Below are positions 32,944 through 43,726 of a stretch of DNA of 55,206 bases, one piece after another. The stretch is taken from contig JABGRN010000027.1 of the NCBI GenBank assembly GCA_018648265.1, forward strand, positions 1 through 55,206, given 5' to 3'. The stretch comes from Prolixibacteraceae bacterium (GTDB taxonomy: Bacteria; Bacteroidota; Bacteroidia; Bacteroidales; Prolixibacteraceae). The notes beneath the pieces were generated by a model. That model did not search any database. It saw nothing but the letters and a program-made list of their open reading frames with translations, and was not told the DNA's origin. Position 1 is the stretch's first letter. Each line of letters opens with the position of its first letter. A program made the translations under genes and the position numbers.

Positions 32944-34572
32944 TTATTCTGATGAAACCAATAAAATATTATATTCTTCCTGATTTTCAATTACTTCGAG
33001 GGCTTTTAAAATGGCCTCGTCATCCTGATAGAATATTTTATAAAAATCGTTGCGCGAATATAAATCGCGCGCAATTAGTGCTTTTATTTCCCTAATCATC
33101 GATTTTTTTGTAAAGGCCAAACTTTCTTCGTCTTTTTCAATTTTTTCTTTTTCACCATTGGCAACAATCTGATTTATCATTTCAGATGTAACCTCAAAAT
33201 TTTTATTGAATTCATCAAACTGTGTGAATTTTTTCTTCAATTTTTCGCGGTTAGAATCCACAAAATCAAGTACAAAATTATATACAATGTTGTTTCTTCT
33301 TAACCGGTTATAATATTGGTAATGCGATGATGTGTCCATCGGGATAAAAATGTCGGGCATGATACCTCCGCCCCCAAAAACTGTACGTCCGTTATTTATG
33401 GTTTTGTATTGTAGCGAGTCGGCAAATGCAATACTGTCGGCATTAAACATTTCGCCATGGCTCAACCGGTTTTGAAAATCCATCCTATATTCTTCCACGC
33501 CATTTTCATATGTTTTCTGAATGCATCTTCCGCTGGGTGTGTAATAATGTGCAGTAGTTAAACGTACTAAAGAACCATCGGTAAGGAAATAGGGCTTTTG
33601 TACCAATCCTTTGCCAAACGAACGTCTGCCAATAATAATACCACGATCCCAGTCTTGCACTGCTCCCGAAACAATTTCGCTGGCCGAAGCTGATGATTCA
33701 TCAACTAAAACTACCAAATTGCCGGTTTCGAATGTTCCCCTTGCTGTTGCTTTGTAATCTCTTTTTGTTTCGTTAACACTGTTGGTATATACAACCAATT
33801 CATCGTCTTTTAAAAACTGATCCGAAATTTGAATGGCAGAATTAAGGTACCCCCCACCATTGCCACGTAAATCGAGTACCAGGTTTTTAAGGTCTTCTCG
33901 TTTTAATTGATTTATTGCTGTTACAAATTCGTCGGTAGTAGTTGCCGAAAATTTGTTAAGTTTTATGTACCCCGTTGACTCATTTAACATAAAAGATGCA
34001 TCGAGGCTGTTAATTGGGATTTTATCGCGGACAATAGTAAAATCAAGCAAGTCACCAAAGTTTTTTCTTAGTACTTTAATGGCAACCTTGGTACCTTTAT
34101 CACCTCTTAACAAATCAAAAACATCGCTGTTTTTTAACTCGATCCCTGCAATATTTTTCCCGTCAACTTCAACAATTCTGTCGCCAGCCCGCAATCCCAC
34201 TTTTTCTGACGGACCGCCCGGAATAGTTGTCGTTACCAAAAGTGAATCTTTAAATATGTTGAACGAAATCCCAATGCCCTCAAAATTACCTTTTAAAGGT
34301 TCATTCATTTTTTTGACTTCCTCTTTTGAAATATACACTGAATGTGGATCGAGTTCACTTAGTAAATGGACAATTGCCTTTTCGGTTAATTCTTCAACAT
34401 TTGCCGAATCAACATAATATCCATCAACTAATCTTAATAACCGGCCAAATTTTAACTGGTTTTTTTGAACCACTTCCTGAGCAGTAATAAATTGAGATGG
34501 TATTAATAAGGTAAAAACCAGAACCAGGTTTAGGCCTATATTTTTTAGTTTTCCAACTGGTATTTTTTGCAT
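32944..34572 (-). CDS. S41-family C-terminal processing peptidase (CtpA-like)
   Basis: 542 aa with an N-terminal signal (about 1-31). An N-terminal helical domain (LLSELDPHSVYIS) is followed by a PDZ domain (GNFEGIGISFNI...LRAGDRIVEVDG) and the S41 protease domain. The catalytic Ser lies in VDESSASASEIV and the Lys in GRRSFGKGLVQ. It is a periplasmic protease that trims C-termini of exported proteins. It leads a three-gene unit with pnuC and the NadR-like kinase. No functional link to NAD salvage is evident. Confidence 0.92.
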   Translation of the reverse strand: MQKIPVGKLKNIGLNLVLVFTLLIPSQFITAQEVVQKNQLKFGRLLRLVDGYYVDSANVEELTEKAIVHLLSELDPHSVYISKEEVKKMNEPLKGNFEGIGISFNIFKDSLLVTTTIPGGPSEKVGLRAGDRIVEVDGKNIAGIELKNSDVFDLLRGDKGTKVAIKVLRKNFGDLLDFTIVRDKIPINSLDASFMLNESTGYIKLNKFSATTTDEFVTAINQLKREDLKNLVLDLRGNGGGYLNSAIQISDQFLKDDELVVYTNSVNETKRDYKATARGTFETGNLVVLVDESSASASEIVSGAVQDWDRGIIIGRRSFGKGLVQKPYFLTDGSLVRLTTAHYYTPSGRCIQKTYENGVEEYRMDFQNRLSHGEMFNADSIAFADSLQYKTINNGRTVFGGGGIMPDIFIPMDTSSHYQYYNRLRRNNIVYNFVLDFVDSNREKLKKKFTQFDEFNKNFEVTSEMINQIVANGEKEKIEKDEESLAFTKKSMIREIKALIARDLYSRNDFYKIFYQDDEAILKALEVIENQEEYNILLVSSE

Positions 34573-34710
34573 AATATTTTCTTATTTAATTATTTCTAAA
34601 CAATGCGAACTTTTTGTACTGAATTTAACACAAACGAATTCAAGTTGTTTTATATGTTCTAAAATATATTTTAAACTTTAAACTTTAAACTTTTGACTTT
34701 TAACTTTATA

Positions 34711-36240
34711 CTATTCCCACTCAATTGTAGCCGGGGGTTTCGAACTGATATCGTAAACTACACGGTTTATTCCACGTACTTTATTAATAATTTCGTTCGA
34801 CATTTTAGCCAGAAAATCGTAGGGCAGGTGTACCCAATCGGCAGTCATCCCATCGGTTGAAGTTACGGCCCGTAATACGATTGTATTTTCGTACGTCCGT
34901 TCGTCGCCCATCACACCAACCGATTGAACAGGCAATAAAATAACGGCTGCCTGCCATACTTTTTCATACAATCCCCAATCTTTTAAACCTTTAATAAAAA
35001 TAGCGTCTGCTTCCTGCAACATTTCAACTTTTTCTGGAGTAATATCGCCTAAAATGCGAATCCCTAACCCCGGGCCTGGAAAAGGATGTCGTCCTAACAA
35101 TTCTTGTTTAATACCGAGTGCCTTTCCAACACGGCGAACTTCATCCTTAAATAAAAGACGAAGAGGCTCAGCCACTTTAAGTTTCATTTTTTCGGGGAGC
35201 CCGCCAACATTATGGTGAGATTTTATGGTTGCCGAAGGTCCGTTAACCGAAATAGATTCAATAACATCGGGATAAATCGTTCCCTGTGCCAGCCATTTTA
35301 CCTCCTTTATTTTGTGCGCTTCTTCATCAAAAACTTCAATAAAATTTCGTCCTATTACTTTCCGTTTTTGCTCCGGATCGCTTATCCCTTTCAAATCATC
35401 CCAGAATTTTTTTCTGGCATTGACCCCAAAAACATTCAAACCCATATTTTTGTATGAATGTAAAACCTCTTCAAACTCATTTCTTCGTAACAGGCCGTTG
35501 TCAACAAAAATGCAAGTCAGGTTTTTGCCAATTGCTTTGTGAAGTAATACAGCAGCCACAGATGAATCCACGCCGCCCGACAAACCAAGAACTACTTTAT
35601 CGTTTCCCAGTTTTTGTTTGAGTTCGTTAACCGTGGTATCAACAAACGAATCTGGTGTCCAGTTTTGTTGACAACCGCATATGTTTGCCGCAAAGTTTTC
35701 GAGTAGTTGTTTGCCTTCGCTTGTGTGGTAAACCTCAGGGTGAAACTGAATTGCATAACTAATTTCGTCATCAATTTTGTATGCTGCATAATTTACATCT
35801 TCGGTCGAGGCAATAACTTTGTAATTTTTTGGAAGCCGCACAATTGTATCTCCGTGCGACATCCAAACTTGCGAATGCAAACTGATATTATTAAATAAAA
35901 TGCAATCGTGGTCGATGTATCCAAGGTTTGCCCTTCCGTATTCCCTTGAATTTGACGGTGCAACTTCGCCGCCAAAAAAGTGTGCCATATATTGTGCCCC
36001 ATAACAAATTCCCAATACAGGTATTTTCCCTTTTATTTTCGATAAATCAGGTTTTGGCGCATCCTTATCTCGCACCGAATAAGGACTGCCGGAAAGTACA
36101 ACACCTTTTACCGAATCGTCAATATCGGGATAATGATTGTAGGGATGAATTTCGCAGTACACATTTAACTCGCGAATTTTTCGTCCAATTAACTGGGTAT
36201 ATTGTGAACCAAAATCAAGAATTAATATCTTATCCTGCAT
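34711..36240 (-). CDS. guaA: GMP synthase (glutamine-hydrolysing)
   Basis: 509 aa, standard length. It converts XMP to GMP. The N-terminal class I glutamine amidotransferase domain has the nucleophile motif GICYGAQ (where many have GICYGMQ) and the His/Glu of QFHPEVYHT. The ATP-pyrophosphatase domain has the P-loop [13 protein letters not shown] and the C-terminal dimerisation domain has [10 protein letters not shown] and terminal KPPATIEWE. It is a single gene. Its 3' flank (34640-34700) contains imperfect TTTAAAC heptamers. Confidence 0.97.
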   Translation of the reverse strand: MQDKILILDFGSQYTQLIGRKIRELNVYCEIHPYNHYPDIDDSVKGVVLSGSPYSVRDKDAPKPDLSKIKGKIPVLGICYGAQYMAHFFGGEVAPSNSREYGRANLGYIDHDCILFNNISLHSQVWMSHGDTIVRLPKNYKVIASTEDVNYAAYKIDDEISYAIQFHPEVYHTSEGKQLLENFAANICGCQQNWTPDSFVDTTVNELKQKLGNDKVVLGLSGGVDSSVAAVLLHKAIGKNLTCIFVDNGLLRRNEFEEVLHSYKNMGLNVFGVNARKKFWDDLKGISDPEQKRKVIGRNFIEVFDEEAHKIKEVKWLAQGTIYPDVIESISVNGPSATIKSHHNVGGLPEKMKLKVAEPLRLLFKDEVRRVGKALGIKQELLGRHPFPGPGLGIRILGDITPEKVEMLQEADAIFIKGLKDWGLYEKVWQAAVILLPVQSVGVMGDERTYENTIVLRAVTSTDGMTADWVHLPYDFLAKMSNEIINKVRGINRVVYDISSKPPATIEWE

Positions 36241-36433
36241 GTATTTAATTTTATTTAGACGAATTCAATAATTCAAAAACAAAAGTAAAAATTACAGGTA
36301 AAAGTCATTCCTTTATTTGTGAAAAAGAAGTACTTGTTAACAAGAAGTCAAAAAAAAGTACAACTGATTACACTGCTTGTTAAAATTATTTTCAAATAAA
36401 ATCGTTAAAAAACAAGGGTTGATCTTTTATTAT

Positions 36434-36441
36434 TATTTTTG
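36434..36441 (+). promoter_or_regulatory. Candidate -7 box for the LysM gene
   Basis: TATTTTTG fits TAnnTTTG and lies 24 bases before the ATG at 36466. The region 36241-36433 separates it from the divergent guaA. Confidence 0.4.
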
Positions 36442-36465
36442 AACGAAATTTAAATCCGCTATTAA

Positions 36466-38880
36466 ATGAAGGTTTTTAAGGCTTCAATTTTGATTTTTAT
36501 CATTCTGATGGTCTCAGGGGTTTCTATTGCCCAACAGTTAAAAGAAAACGAGATTGTGGTTATTCGGGGCGAAAAATTCGTTTTGCATGAGGTACGTACC
36601 GGTGAGACAGTTTATTCAATTACAAGGAATTTTAAAACGGACAGTTTGACACTGGTTGAAAATAACCCGGATATTGTGGATGGTTTAAAAATAGGGGATA
36701 TCCTGAAAATACCATATAACAAAAATGTAAACCTAAAACAAAAGCCGGTTTATCTAAAAGGCGATCCAAGCCATTTTGATTTTCATACTATCGAATCACG
36801 AAAAGAAACCCCTTATTTTATTGCAAAAAAATACGGGATAACTGTTGAAGAAATTTATGCTTACAATCCTGAAGTTAAGCGTTTTAAAAAACGACAAAAA
36901 ATTCGGATCCCCCGCTGGGCAGATCAACAAAAAAATATATCTGAAAAAATTGAAACTCAAAAGCCGCAACAAGAAATTACATTAAAAAGTGATTTATTGG
37001 TTCATAAAGTATTGCCCGGTGAAACCCTTTATTCTATTTCAAAGAAGTACAATGTCTCGGAAAGCGAAATTTTGTTTTTTAATCCCGATGCAAAAAACCT
37101 GAAAGCCGGTTCAGAAATTTATTTGCCTAAACAAAATAATGAAACAACTGCTCAGGTTGAAGTTAACCTGAAAGAAGAAAATTTAGAAAACTATTTTGAA
37201 CATCTTATTGAATCAGGACAAACGATGTATGGGACTACGAGAAAATATGGTGTTTCAGTAGGTGAGCTAAAAGAGTTAAATCCTGTTTTAGAAACTGGTT
37301 TCCCTGCAGGTGTAATCATTAGAATTCCGGTTAAAGAGGTTTCAGAAACTCAGGCAAAACCTGTGAACGATGATGCGTTTCAAAAACATTTAGTTGAGAA
37401 AGGTGAAACATTGTATGGTCTGTCAGCAAAATATGATTTGAAAATTCCTGAGATAAAAAAGTATAATCCTGTGCTCGAAAAACGGAACCTGGTTTTTGGT
37501 GAAACTATCTTAATTCCACTAAAACAGAAAGAAAAAATTGCTCAGTTTATTGAAGTAAATAATGTTGATTCTGTTCGATTTTTAAACGAATATTATAAAG
37601 TTGAAGTACCGCTGGAAATCCCCGAAGCTTGTAAACCTGGTGATTTTGGAATATTTGCAAACCAAACTTTTACGGTTGCTTTGTTTTTACCATTTTTTGC
37701 AGAAGCCAACGACACATTAAATAAACAAACTGAAATTTTGGATCTTGTTGATAGTTTGGAAATAAATTTGGTAGAAGAACCGGATACGTTGATTGTAAAA
37801 GAAGAACCGGAAGATTTGTTTAAAGGTTTTTATCGAAACAGCGAAAATTTTCTTCAGTTTTACGAAGGGGTTTTGCTAGCAATTGATTCGTTGCAAAGTG
37901 TTGGAATGAAAATTAATTTAAATGTTTTCGATACCCAGGAAAGTGCCGATTCAATCAGAAAATTTATTTATTCGGAAGATTTTTTGGAGACCGATTTAAT
38001 TATTGGACCGGTTTATGGCAATGTACAAACCGAGGTTGCGGCCATTGCTGCTAAAAACCGTATTCCATTGGTTTCGCCATTGGCTTCACAATCTGATGAA
38101 ATAAGAAGTAACCCATATTTTTATCAGGTGAACCCGGTTCGTGGATATTTGGTCGATGAAACAGCCGAATTGGTTGCTGATGAATATTTCAATAGTAATT
38201 TTATTGTTTTTAGTACCGGGGATTATAAAGGAACTTCAGAAGAACGATTGCTTAATTTAATAAAGGAGAAATTTTATAATTCAGGATTTTTAAGTCATTT
38301 AAACGGGGTTAGTTTTAGCGTGTACGATTTTAAAACCGAGGGCCCTTTTGGTTTTAGAAGTATTCTTTCGCACGAAAAGGAGAATGTGGTATTTATTCCA
38401 TCGTCAAATGAAGGTGAGTTGAGTGTGGCGATTTCAAACATTAACAACCTCGCTTCTGAATATTCGATAACCCTGGTTGGTTCCAATCGCTATCAACAAT
38501 TCAGAAGCATTGATGTTGAGCATTTTCATAACCTGAAACTAAAATACATTGCCCCATACTGGACTGAATATAAAAAGCCTTCAACGATTAGTTATTTTAA
38601 AAAATTTAAAAATAATTTTTATACAGAACCAAACAGTTTTGGAATGCAGGGTTACGATGTTGCATTTTATTTTCTGAGTGCTTTGAAAAATTATGGTAGG
38701 GATTTTAATGAATGTTTGCCGTTTATGAATGTTGATTTAATCCAGGGAAATTATAGTTTTGAAAAGGTCTCACAGTTTGGTGGTTTTATGAATCAAGGAG
38801 TTTCGGTTATTTCGTACGAACCCAATTACGAGGTAGTAAGAAAACGTGTAAAAGGTCAGGCTAAGTTTGCACAAAAATAG
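36466..38880 (+). CDS. LysM-repeat protein with periplasmic-binding (LppC/YraM-like) domain
   Basis: 804 aa. A signal peptide (about 1-23, ending SIAQ) is followed by five LysM-type modules at about 38-88, 105-152, 178-224, 243-290 and 304-352, each ending in an IP motif (ILKIPYN, IRIPRW, IYLPKQ, IRIPVK, ILIPLK). From about residue 395 comes a type I periplasmic-binding-fold domain (NFLQFYEGVLLAID, LIIGPVYGNVQTEVA, RIPLVSPLASQSDE, GMQGYDVAFYFLSAL). The modules bind peptidoglycan. The second domain resembles the LppC/LpoA region that activates PBP1A in gamma-proteobacteria, so a cell-wall synthesis regulator is a plausible inference. It is a single gene followed by a shared terminator. Confidence 0.88.
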   Translation: MKVFKASILIFIILMVSGVSIAQQLKENEIVVIRGEKFVLHEVRTGETVYSITRNFKTDSLTLVENNPDIVDGLKIGDILKIPYNKNVNLKQKPVYLKGDPSHFDFHTIESRKETPYFIAKKYGITVEEIYAYNPEVKRFKKRQKIRIPRWADQQKNISEKIETQKPQQEITLKSDLLVHKVLPGETLYSISKKYNVSESEILFFNPDAKNLKAGSEIYLPKQNNETTAQVEVNLKEENLENYFEHLIESGQTMYGTTRKYGVSVGELKELNPVLETGFPAGVIIRIPVKEVSETQAKPVNDDAFQKHLVEKGETLYGLSAKYDLKIPEIKKYNPVLEKRNLVFGETILIPLKQKEKIAQFIEVNNVDSVRFLNEYYKVEVPLEIPEACKPGDFGIFANQTFTVALFLPFFAEANDTLNKQTEILDLVDSLEINLVEEPDTLIVKEEPEDLFKGFYRNSENFLQFYEGVLLAIDSLQSVGMKINLNVFDTQESADSIRKFIYSEDFLETDLIIGPVYGNVQTEVAAIAAKNRIPLVSPLASQSDEIRSNPYFYQVNPVRGYLVDETAELVADEYFNSNFIVFSTGDYKGTSEERLLNLIKEKFYNSGFLSHLNGVSFSVYDFKTEGPFGFRSILSHEKENVVFIPSSNEGELSVAISNINNLASEYSITLVGSNRYQQFRSIDVEHFHNLKLKYIAPYWTEYKKPSTISYFKKFKNNFYTEPNSFGMQGYDVAFYFLSALKNYGRDFNECLPFMNVDLIQGNYSFEKVSQFGGFMNQGVSVISYEPNYEVVRKRVKGQAKFAQK

Positions 38881-38893
38881 GGATGGCAAAAAA

Positions 38894-38925
38894 GGGAACC
38901 GTTTTTTCTTTTGAAGAACGGTTCC
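38894..38925. terminator. Terminator between convergent LysM gene and ornithine aminotransferase
   Basis: GGAACCGTT (38895-38903) pairs perfectly with AACGGTTCC (38917-38925). The stem is followed by TTTAATTTT on the plus strand and preceded by an A-run (T-run on the minus strand), so it can serve both genes. Confidence 0.8.
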
Positions 38926-38936
38926 TTTAATTTTCT

Positions 38937-40160
38937 CTATAATCCAATTTCTTTAAAAGTATTTTTAATAATTTCGACGGCTTCCATTAATTGGTTTTCA
39001 GTAATTACCAACGGAGGTGTAAATCTGATTATATGTTCGTGCGTTGGCTTGGCAATCAAACCGTTTTCTTTTAATTTTAAACACACATCCCACGCTGAAG
39101 TACCTTTTACAGATTTTATAACAATTGCATTAAGTAATCCTTTTCCCCTGACTTCTTTAATCATTTCAGAATCGATTGATTCCATCTCACGTCTGAATAT
39201 TTCACCCATTCGCATGGAGTTTTCCACCAGGTTTTCTTCTAATATTACATCGATGGCTGTCATGGCAACTTTACCGGCAATTGGGTTTCCGCCGTAAGTA
39301 CTTCCATGTTCTCCGGGTTTTATGGTCATCATAATTTCGTCGTCGGCAAGAACACACGAAACCGGGTAAATTCCACCCGAAACGGCTTTTCCAAGAATTA
39401 GAATATCGGGACGTACATTTTCGTGGTCGCAGGCCAGCATTTTACCTGTTCGGCCTAAACCGGTTTGAACTTCGTCGGCAACAAAAAGGACATTGTGTTT
39501 TTTACACAAATTGGCCGCCTTTTTCAGGTAACCATCTTCCGGTACATAAACACCTGCTTCTGCCTGAATTGGTTCTACAAGGAAACCTGCAACATTCGGA
39601 TCCTGTAATTCCTTTTCAAGCTGTTCCAAATCGTTGTACGCGATATTTACAAAACCTGGTGTGTAAGGTCCATAGTGTGTGTATGCATCGGGATCGGACG
39701 ACATAGAAATGATCGTGATTGTACGTCCGTGAAAATTACCGTCGCACACCACAATTTTGGCTTCGTTTGTCGGAATTCCCTTTACTTTATACGCCCATTT
39801 TCTGATTAGTTTTAATGCCGTTTCATCGGCTTCGGCACCTGAATTCATTGGCAGCATTTTATCGTAGCCAAACAATTTGGTCATGTATTCTTCCCATTCG
39901 CCCAATACATTGTTATAAAAAGCCCGGGATGTTAATGCCAGTGTTTTTGCCTGGTTTACCAGTGCATCTAAAATTTTAGGGTGTGAGTGGCCCTGGTTTA
40001 CCGCGGAATACGCGGCAAGAAAATCAAAATATTTTTTGCCTTCAACGTCCCATACAAAAACACCTTCGCCTTTTGCCAAAACAACTGGTAAGGGATGATA
40101 ATTGTGTGCGCCAAATTTATCTTCTTTGGCCATAAAATCCTGTGATGTCAATTTTGGCAT
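38937..40160 (-). CDS. rocD: Ornithine--oxo-acid transaminase
   Basis: 407 aa, fold-type I PLP class III aminotransferase. The order of motifs fits ornithine delta-aminotransferase: [75 protein letters not shown], and the PLP lysine in [18 protein letters not shown]. It converts ornithine and 2-oxoglutarate to glutamate semialdehyde and glutamate. Acetylornithine aminotransferase is the main alternative, but the AYSAVNQGH and GGIYPVS signatures favour RocD. No other arginine genes are nearby. Confidence 0.92.
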   Translation of the reverse strand: MPKLTSQDFMAKEDKFGAHNYHPLPVVLAKGEGVFVWDVEGKKYFDFLAAYSAVNQGHSHPKILDALVNQAKTLALTSRAFYNNVLGEWEEYMTKLFGYDKMLPMNSGAEADETALKLIRKWAYKVKGIPTNEAKIVVCDGNFHGRTITIISMSSDPDAYTHYGPYTPGFVNIAYNDLEQLEKELQDPNVAGFLVEPIQAEAGVYVPEDGYLKKAANLCKKHNVLFVADEVQTGLGRTGKMLACDHENVRPDILILGKAVSGGIYPVSCVLADDEIMMTIKPGEHGSTYGGNPIAGKVAMTAIDVILEENLVENSMRMGEIFRREMESIDSEMIKEVRGKGLLNAIVIKSVKGTSAWDVCLKLKENGLIAKPTHEHIIRFTPPLVITENQLMEAVEIIKNTFKEIGL

Positions 40161-40264
40161 TTCAAATCAATTTAATTTGGTACAGAATTACAATTTTAGA
40201 TAATATTTTCAAAAAAACTTACGGTGTTAAAAAGCATTATTTAAATGAATAGAAATCAACGCGA

Positions 40265-42328
40265 TTATTTCCAAAAGCGGATAATTAAAACTTCAATCAA
40301 AATAAAAAATAGTGCCAACAAAATGCTTAATTTCCAAAGTTGTTTGCCATTTTGAATTTCATCAAAAATTTCAGAAAAATTTCTATCCGTATTTTGAACC
40401 ACCGAAACATTTTGCAGCCCTGCAATTTCAATTTTCTCATTTAATTCTGTACTGCTGAAATATTTTAAATCAGATTCGTTGCGGTTGTAATTAAATGCCA
40501 GTGCCGAAAAAATTTCGTTATTATTTTGAACCATAAAATATCCAGCTTCAGTAATTTGATCCCCGAATTCAATACGTGCATAACCATCGGTAATTTTTTT
40601 CCCCGGTATAAATTTTTCCCCGGTAGTTTTGTTAATTATTTCTATTTGTGAATTTAGCTTGATATTTTCATTTTTAGGAATATCATAAAATAGATCTTTC
40701 CCAACTGTAAATGATATTTGCTGGCCGGGTAAACTGTTTAAAACAATGTTGTAAATGGTTGGGACAAATAGTACGTCGCGGGCAAACGATTCGTTCTTTT
40801 TTTCGAGTGGAAAGCTGAAAGTCCACAATACCCCATTTCCGAAAGGCAAGTGCGACAGTGCTTTATCCCCATTTTGAAACCATAGTAAATTAGTTTCACG
40901 AGTGCGGATATTTTCTTCAAATTTCAGGTGGCCTTTAACTTTTGGCAAAACGGCATTTTCTTCTTTCTTTTTAAAAACATCGCTGTAAAAATTGTTGTCG
41001 AAATCGATTCCCGAAATCTCCTGGCTGGTCGTGTCGGTTCCGCTTACAATGTTTGCCCCAAAATTCGATAAAAAGTTGTTGTTAAATGTCGGGTTATTTT
41101 TTATTCCCGGAAACAAAACCACCGAAGTGCCGTTTTCCACAACTTTTGAAAGTTCATTTAAAAAACCGCTTGAGAAATCCTCAAGGTTAAGAAGGTAGAT
41201 TGTATTGTATTCGGCAAGTTTACTTATTTGTAAACTTTGAACATTCATTTCGTCTAACTGAATGTAATTGTCGTTTTTAAATAACGACGAAATATAAGCC
41301 AGCCCTTCGTTCGATTCGGGAGAGTTGTTGGAAATTACAAGGGCATTTAATTGAGGTTCAACAAAGTAACTAATGTGCCAGGTGTTGTCGTGTGTAAAAG
41401 GGTAGTCGGTAATTTCTATTTTCCCCAATTGTGAACCACTGGAATTATTTGTGTATTTCATTGAAGTTGTGATCTCGTTTTGGGCTGAAACTGAAAAATT
41501 ACTTATCGATTTTAACGAGTCGTTTAAATATAGTTTTAGGGGGAGATTTTGGTAATCTTCGTTTGAGTTGTTTTTAATTCTGACAAAAACGGTTTCTTCC
41601 TGGTTTAGCCTGTGGGCTGGGATTTCAACCCAGCATGAATCGATGTATAAATTATTTACCTGATTTGGTAACAGTGGTAAAAAGTAGGTAAAAATAGTTT
41701 CGTCTGTGAAGTTTTCAATATCGGTAATACTACGTTGAAAATCGGAAATTAAATAGAGGTTTTTATCTGAGTTTTTAGTAATATCCTCCTGGGTTGGTAT
41801 TGCAAATCGTTTATAAACCAACGAAAGGGGAATTACCACAGGAGAGGATTGAATTTCGGAAACCTGTTGAATAAATTGTTCTTTGTTAAATAAATGTTGG
41901 TGCCTGGGTTTTAAATCGTTGGTGAAAAGTTTGAATTTTGTTCCGGTGGGATGTGCGAGGCAAATTTCCAATGCTTTGTTACGGGCAACTTCAAGTAGTT
42001 GCCCACGCTCCGACAAAGCATTCATGCTGAACGAATTATCTACATAAACGGCAACAGTTTGATTGGCTTGTTTTTGAACGTTTTTATTAACAGGAATGTA
42101 TGGCTGCGAAAACGCAAACACCAAAAAAATAAGGATTAAAATACGTGCCAGCAAAATCAATAATTGTTTTAATTTCGATTTTTTCTGCGATTCCTTTTTA
42201 ATGTCTTTTAGAAATCCAACATTACTAAAATAGACGGTTTTGTACCGCCTAAAACTAAACAGGTGGATAATAATTGGAATGGCAATTGTAAAAAGTGCAA
42301 ATAAAAATGCCGGATAAAGGAATTTCAT
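40265..42328 (-). CDS. BatA/vWA-domain membrane protein
   Basis: 687 aa. The N-terminus (LYPAFLFALFTIAIPIIIHLF, key IPIIIHLFSFRRYKTVYFSNVGFL) is the BatA/PF07584 double-helix anchor. A second helix (LLILLARILILIFLVFAFSQPYIP) precedes a von Willebrand A-like domain starting AVYVDNSFSMNA, a MIDAS-type DxSxS site (D-N-S-F-S). A long periplasmic or extracytoplasmic region and a C-terminal helix (LSILLALFFILIEVLIIRFW) follow. The related Bat operon is not adjacent. Function in envelope integrity or stress is inferred from the family. 21 bases separate it from the next gene upstream. Confidence 0.85.
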   Translation of the reverse strand: MKFLYPAFLFALFTIAIPIIIHLFSFRRYKTVYFSNVGFLKDIKKESQKKSKLKQLLILLARILILIFLVFAFSQPYIPVNKNVQKQANQTVAVYVDNSFSMNALSERGQLLEVARNKALEICLAHPTGTKFKLFTNDLKPRHQHLFNKEQFIQQVSEIQSSPVVIPLSLVYKRFAIPTQEDITKNSDKNLYLISDFQRSITDIENFTDETIFTYFLPLLPNQVNNLYIDSCWVEIPAHRLNQEETVFVRIKNNSNEDYQNLPLKLYLNDSLKSISNFSVSAQNEITTSMKYTNNSSGSQLGKIEITDYPFTHDNTWHISYFVEPQLNALVISNNSPESNEGLAYISSLFKNDNYIQLDEMNVQSLQISKLAEYNTIYLLNLEDFSSGFLNELSKVVENGTSVVLFPGIKNNPTFNNNFLSNFGANIVSGTDTTSQEISGIDFDNNFYSDVFKKKEENAVLPKVKGHLKFEENIRTRETNLLWFQNGDKALSHLPFGNGVLWTFSFPLEKKNESFARDVLFVPTIYNIVLNSLPGQQISFTVGKDLFYDIPKNENIKLNSQIEIINKTTGEKFIPGKKITDGYARIEFGDQITEAGYFMVQNNNEIFSALAFNYNRNESDLKYFSSTELNEKIEIAGLQNVSVVQNTDRNFSEIFDEIQNGKQLWKLSILLALFFILIEVLIIRFWK

Positions 42329-42349
42329 TTTTTGACCGTTCTAAATAAT

Positions 42350-43330
42350 TTAGTTTTCTTTAAAAATAGCAATTTCTTTTTCACCGTTCGATTTGATAAA
42401 ACCACGGAACATTCCACCGGTGTTAAATTCCATTGCAATATCTCCGTTTGCATCTACGGCAATTACGCCTCCGGTTCCGTCAAGTTCGGAAAGTTTGTTG
42501 ATTTCTTCTTTACACGCTTCCGATACGCTTAAATTTTTATATTCCATTAGTGCAGAAATATCGCGTGCAAACCCCAGCCTGATGTAATATTCGCCGTGGC
42601 CTGTGCACGAAACTGCGCAGGTGTTATTGTTGGCATAAGTTCCGGCACCAATAACAGGTGCGTCGCCAATGCGGCCAAATTTTTTGTTTGTCATCCCACC
42701 CGTTGAAGTTCCGGCAGAAAGGTTTCCGTGAGTATCGAGGACTGCACAACCCACTGTTCCCATGTTGTCTTTTTTTGTCCGTTCACGTTCTCTTTTTTGC
42801 AGTTGTTTTAGAGATTCGTACCTCGATTTGGTGAAAAAATATTTGTTATTTACTATTTCCAAACCCTGTTGTTTTGCAAATTCCGATGCTCCTTTTCCGC
42901 TTAAAAAAACATGCTCCGATTTATACATCACTTCCCGGGCAGCATTAATTGGGTTTTTAATGTTACTAACGCCGGCGACTGCACCAGCATTTATATTGTT
43001 CCCTTCCATAATCGAAGCATCCAGTTCGTTTTTGCCTTCGTTGGTAAAAACAGCCCCTTTCCCGGCATTAAACAGTGGAGAGTTTTCCATAACCTGAATA
43101 ACTTCAACAACAACATCGGTGGCAGTTGCACCATCTTTGAGTAATTTCTCTCCTACTTCAAGTGCCTGGTTTAATACTTTTTTATATTCGGCCTGCCGCT
43201 CATCGTTCATTCTCGATTTCGACATTACACCAGCACCACCATGAATTACTATCGCATATTTTTGCTGTCCAAAAACCGTGAGGTTAACAAAAAAGACAAC
43301 TATCAATAAAAGGGAAATTCTTAATTTCAT
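42350..43330 (-). CDS. Isoaspartyl peptidase / L-asparaginase (N-terminal nucleophile)
   Basis: 326 aa with a signal peptide (about 1-21, ending VFGQQ). It belongs to the plant-type asparaginase Ntn hydrolases: autocleavage before Thr192 in GTVGCAVLD yields the two subunits. IHGGAG, NAGKGAVFTNEGKNELDASIM, GTSTGGMTNKKFGRIGDAPVIGAGTYA and CTGHGEYYIR are the substrate-site segments. It removes isoaspartyl residues from peptides or hydrolyses asparagine. Export to the periplasm fits the signal. Gene order with the BatA-like gene suggests co-transcription. Confidence 0.93.
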   Translation of the reverse strand: MKLRISLLLIVVFFVNLTVFGQQKYAIVIHGGAGVMSKSRMNDERQAEYKKVLNQALEVGEKLLKDGATATDVVVEVIQVMENSPLFNAGKGAVFTNEGKNELDASIMEGNNINAGAVAGVSNIKNPINAAREVMYKSEHVFLSGKGASEFAKQQGLEIVNNKYFFTKSRYESLKQLQKRERERTKKDNMGTVGCAVLDTHGNLSAGTSTGGMTNKKFGRIGDAPVIGAGTYANNNTCAVSCTGHGEYYIRLGFARDISALMEYKNLSVSEACKEEINKLSELDGTGGVIAVDANGDIAMEFNTGGMFRGFIKSNGEKEIAIFKEN

Positions 43331-43726
43331 TTTGAATATATTTTTAATCGTTACAAAAATGATATAATAATATTAAATGAAGATAAAATTTTAAAAAACT
43401 TTTGGGAAATGGATTTGTTACGCGTGTTATTTTATTGTTGGAAATGTAAAATCAAATCGGTTTGAAAAAGAATATGGATTGTCTCTTGTTATATCAAAGA
43501 ATTACTTAATTACCTAAATTAACCACTTCGCAAAACTTATTCAAACATCCGGTAAACAGTAGAAAAAACAAGCTGTTAAACCCGGCAGAAAATATTTCAT
43601 GATATTTGGCGTATAAAACATTGACAAAATTGCAAATCGATTTTTGTGATAAACAATGCTCAATTTAGGTATAAACTTTCTTATCTTGCAAAATTCAAAA
43701 GGGGAATAATTGAAACGGGAAAGATA
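43331..43726. other. Divergent intergenic region, about 400 bases
   Basis: It separates the asparaginase (minus) from the sensor kinase (plus) and must hold both promoters. TTATCTTGCA near 43681 resembles a weak -7 box for the kinase. No palindromes, repeats or genes were seen. Confidence 0.45.

Noticed and set aside
34640-34700. Regulatory repeat array near guaA from the TTTAAAC heptamers
   Set aside because: Low-complexity AT sequence at the 3' side of the gene with irregular spacing; slippage explains it.
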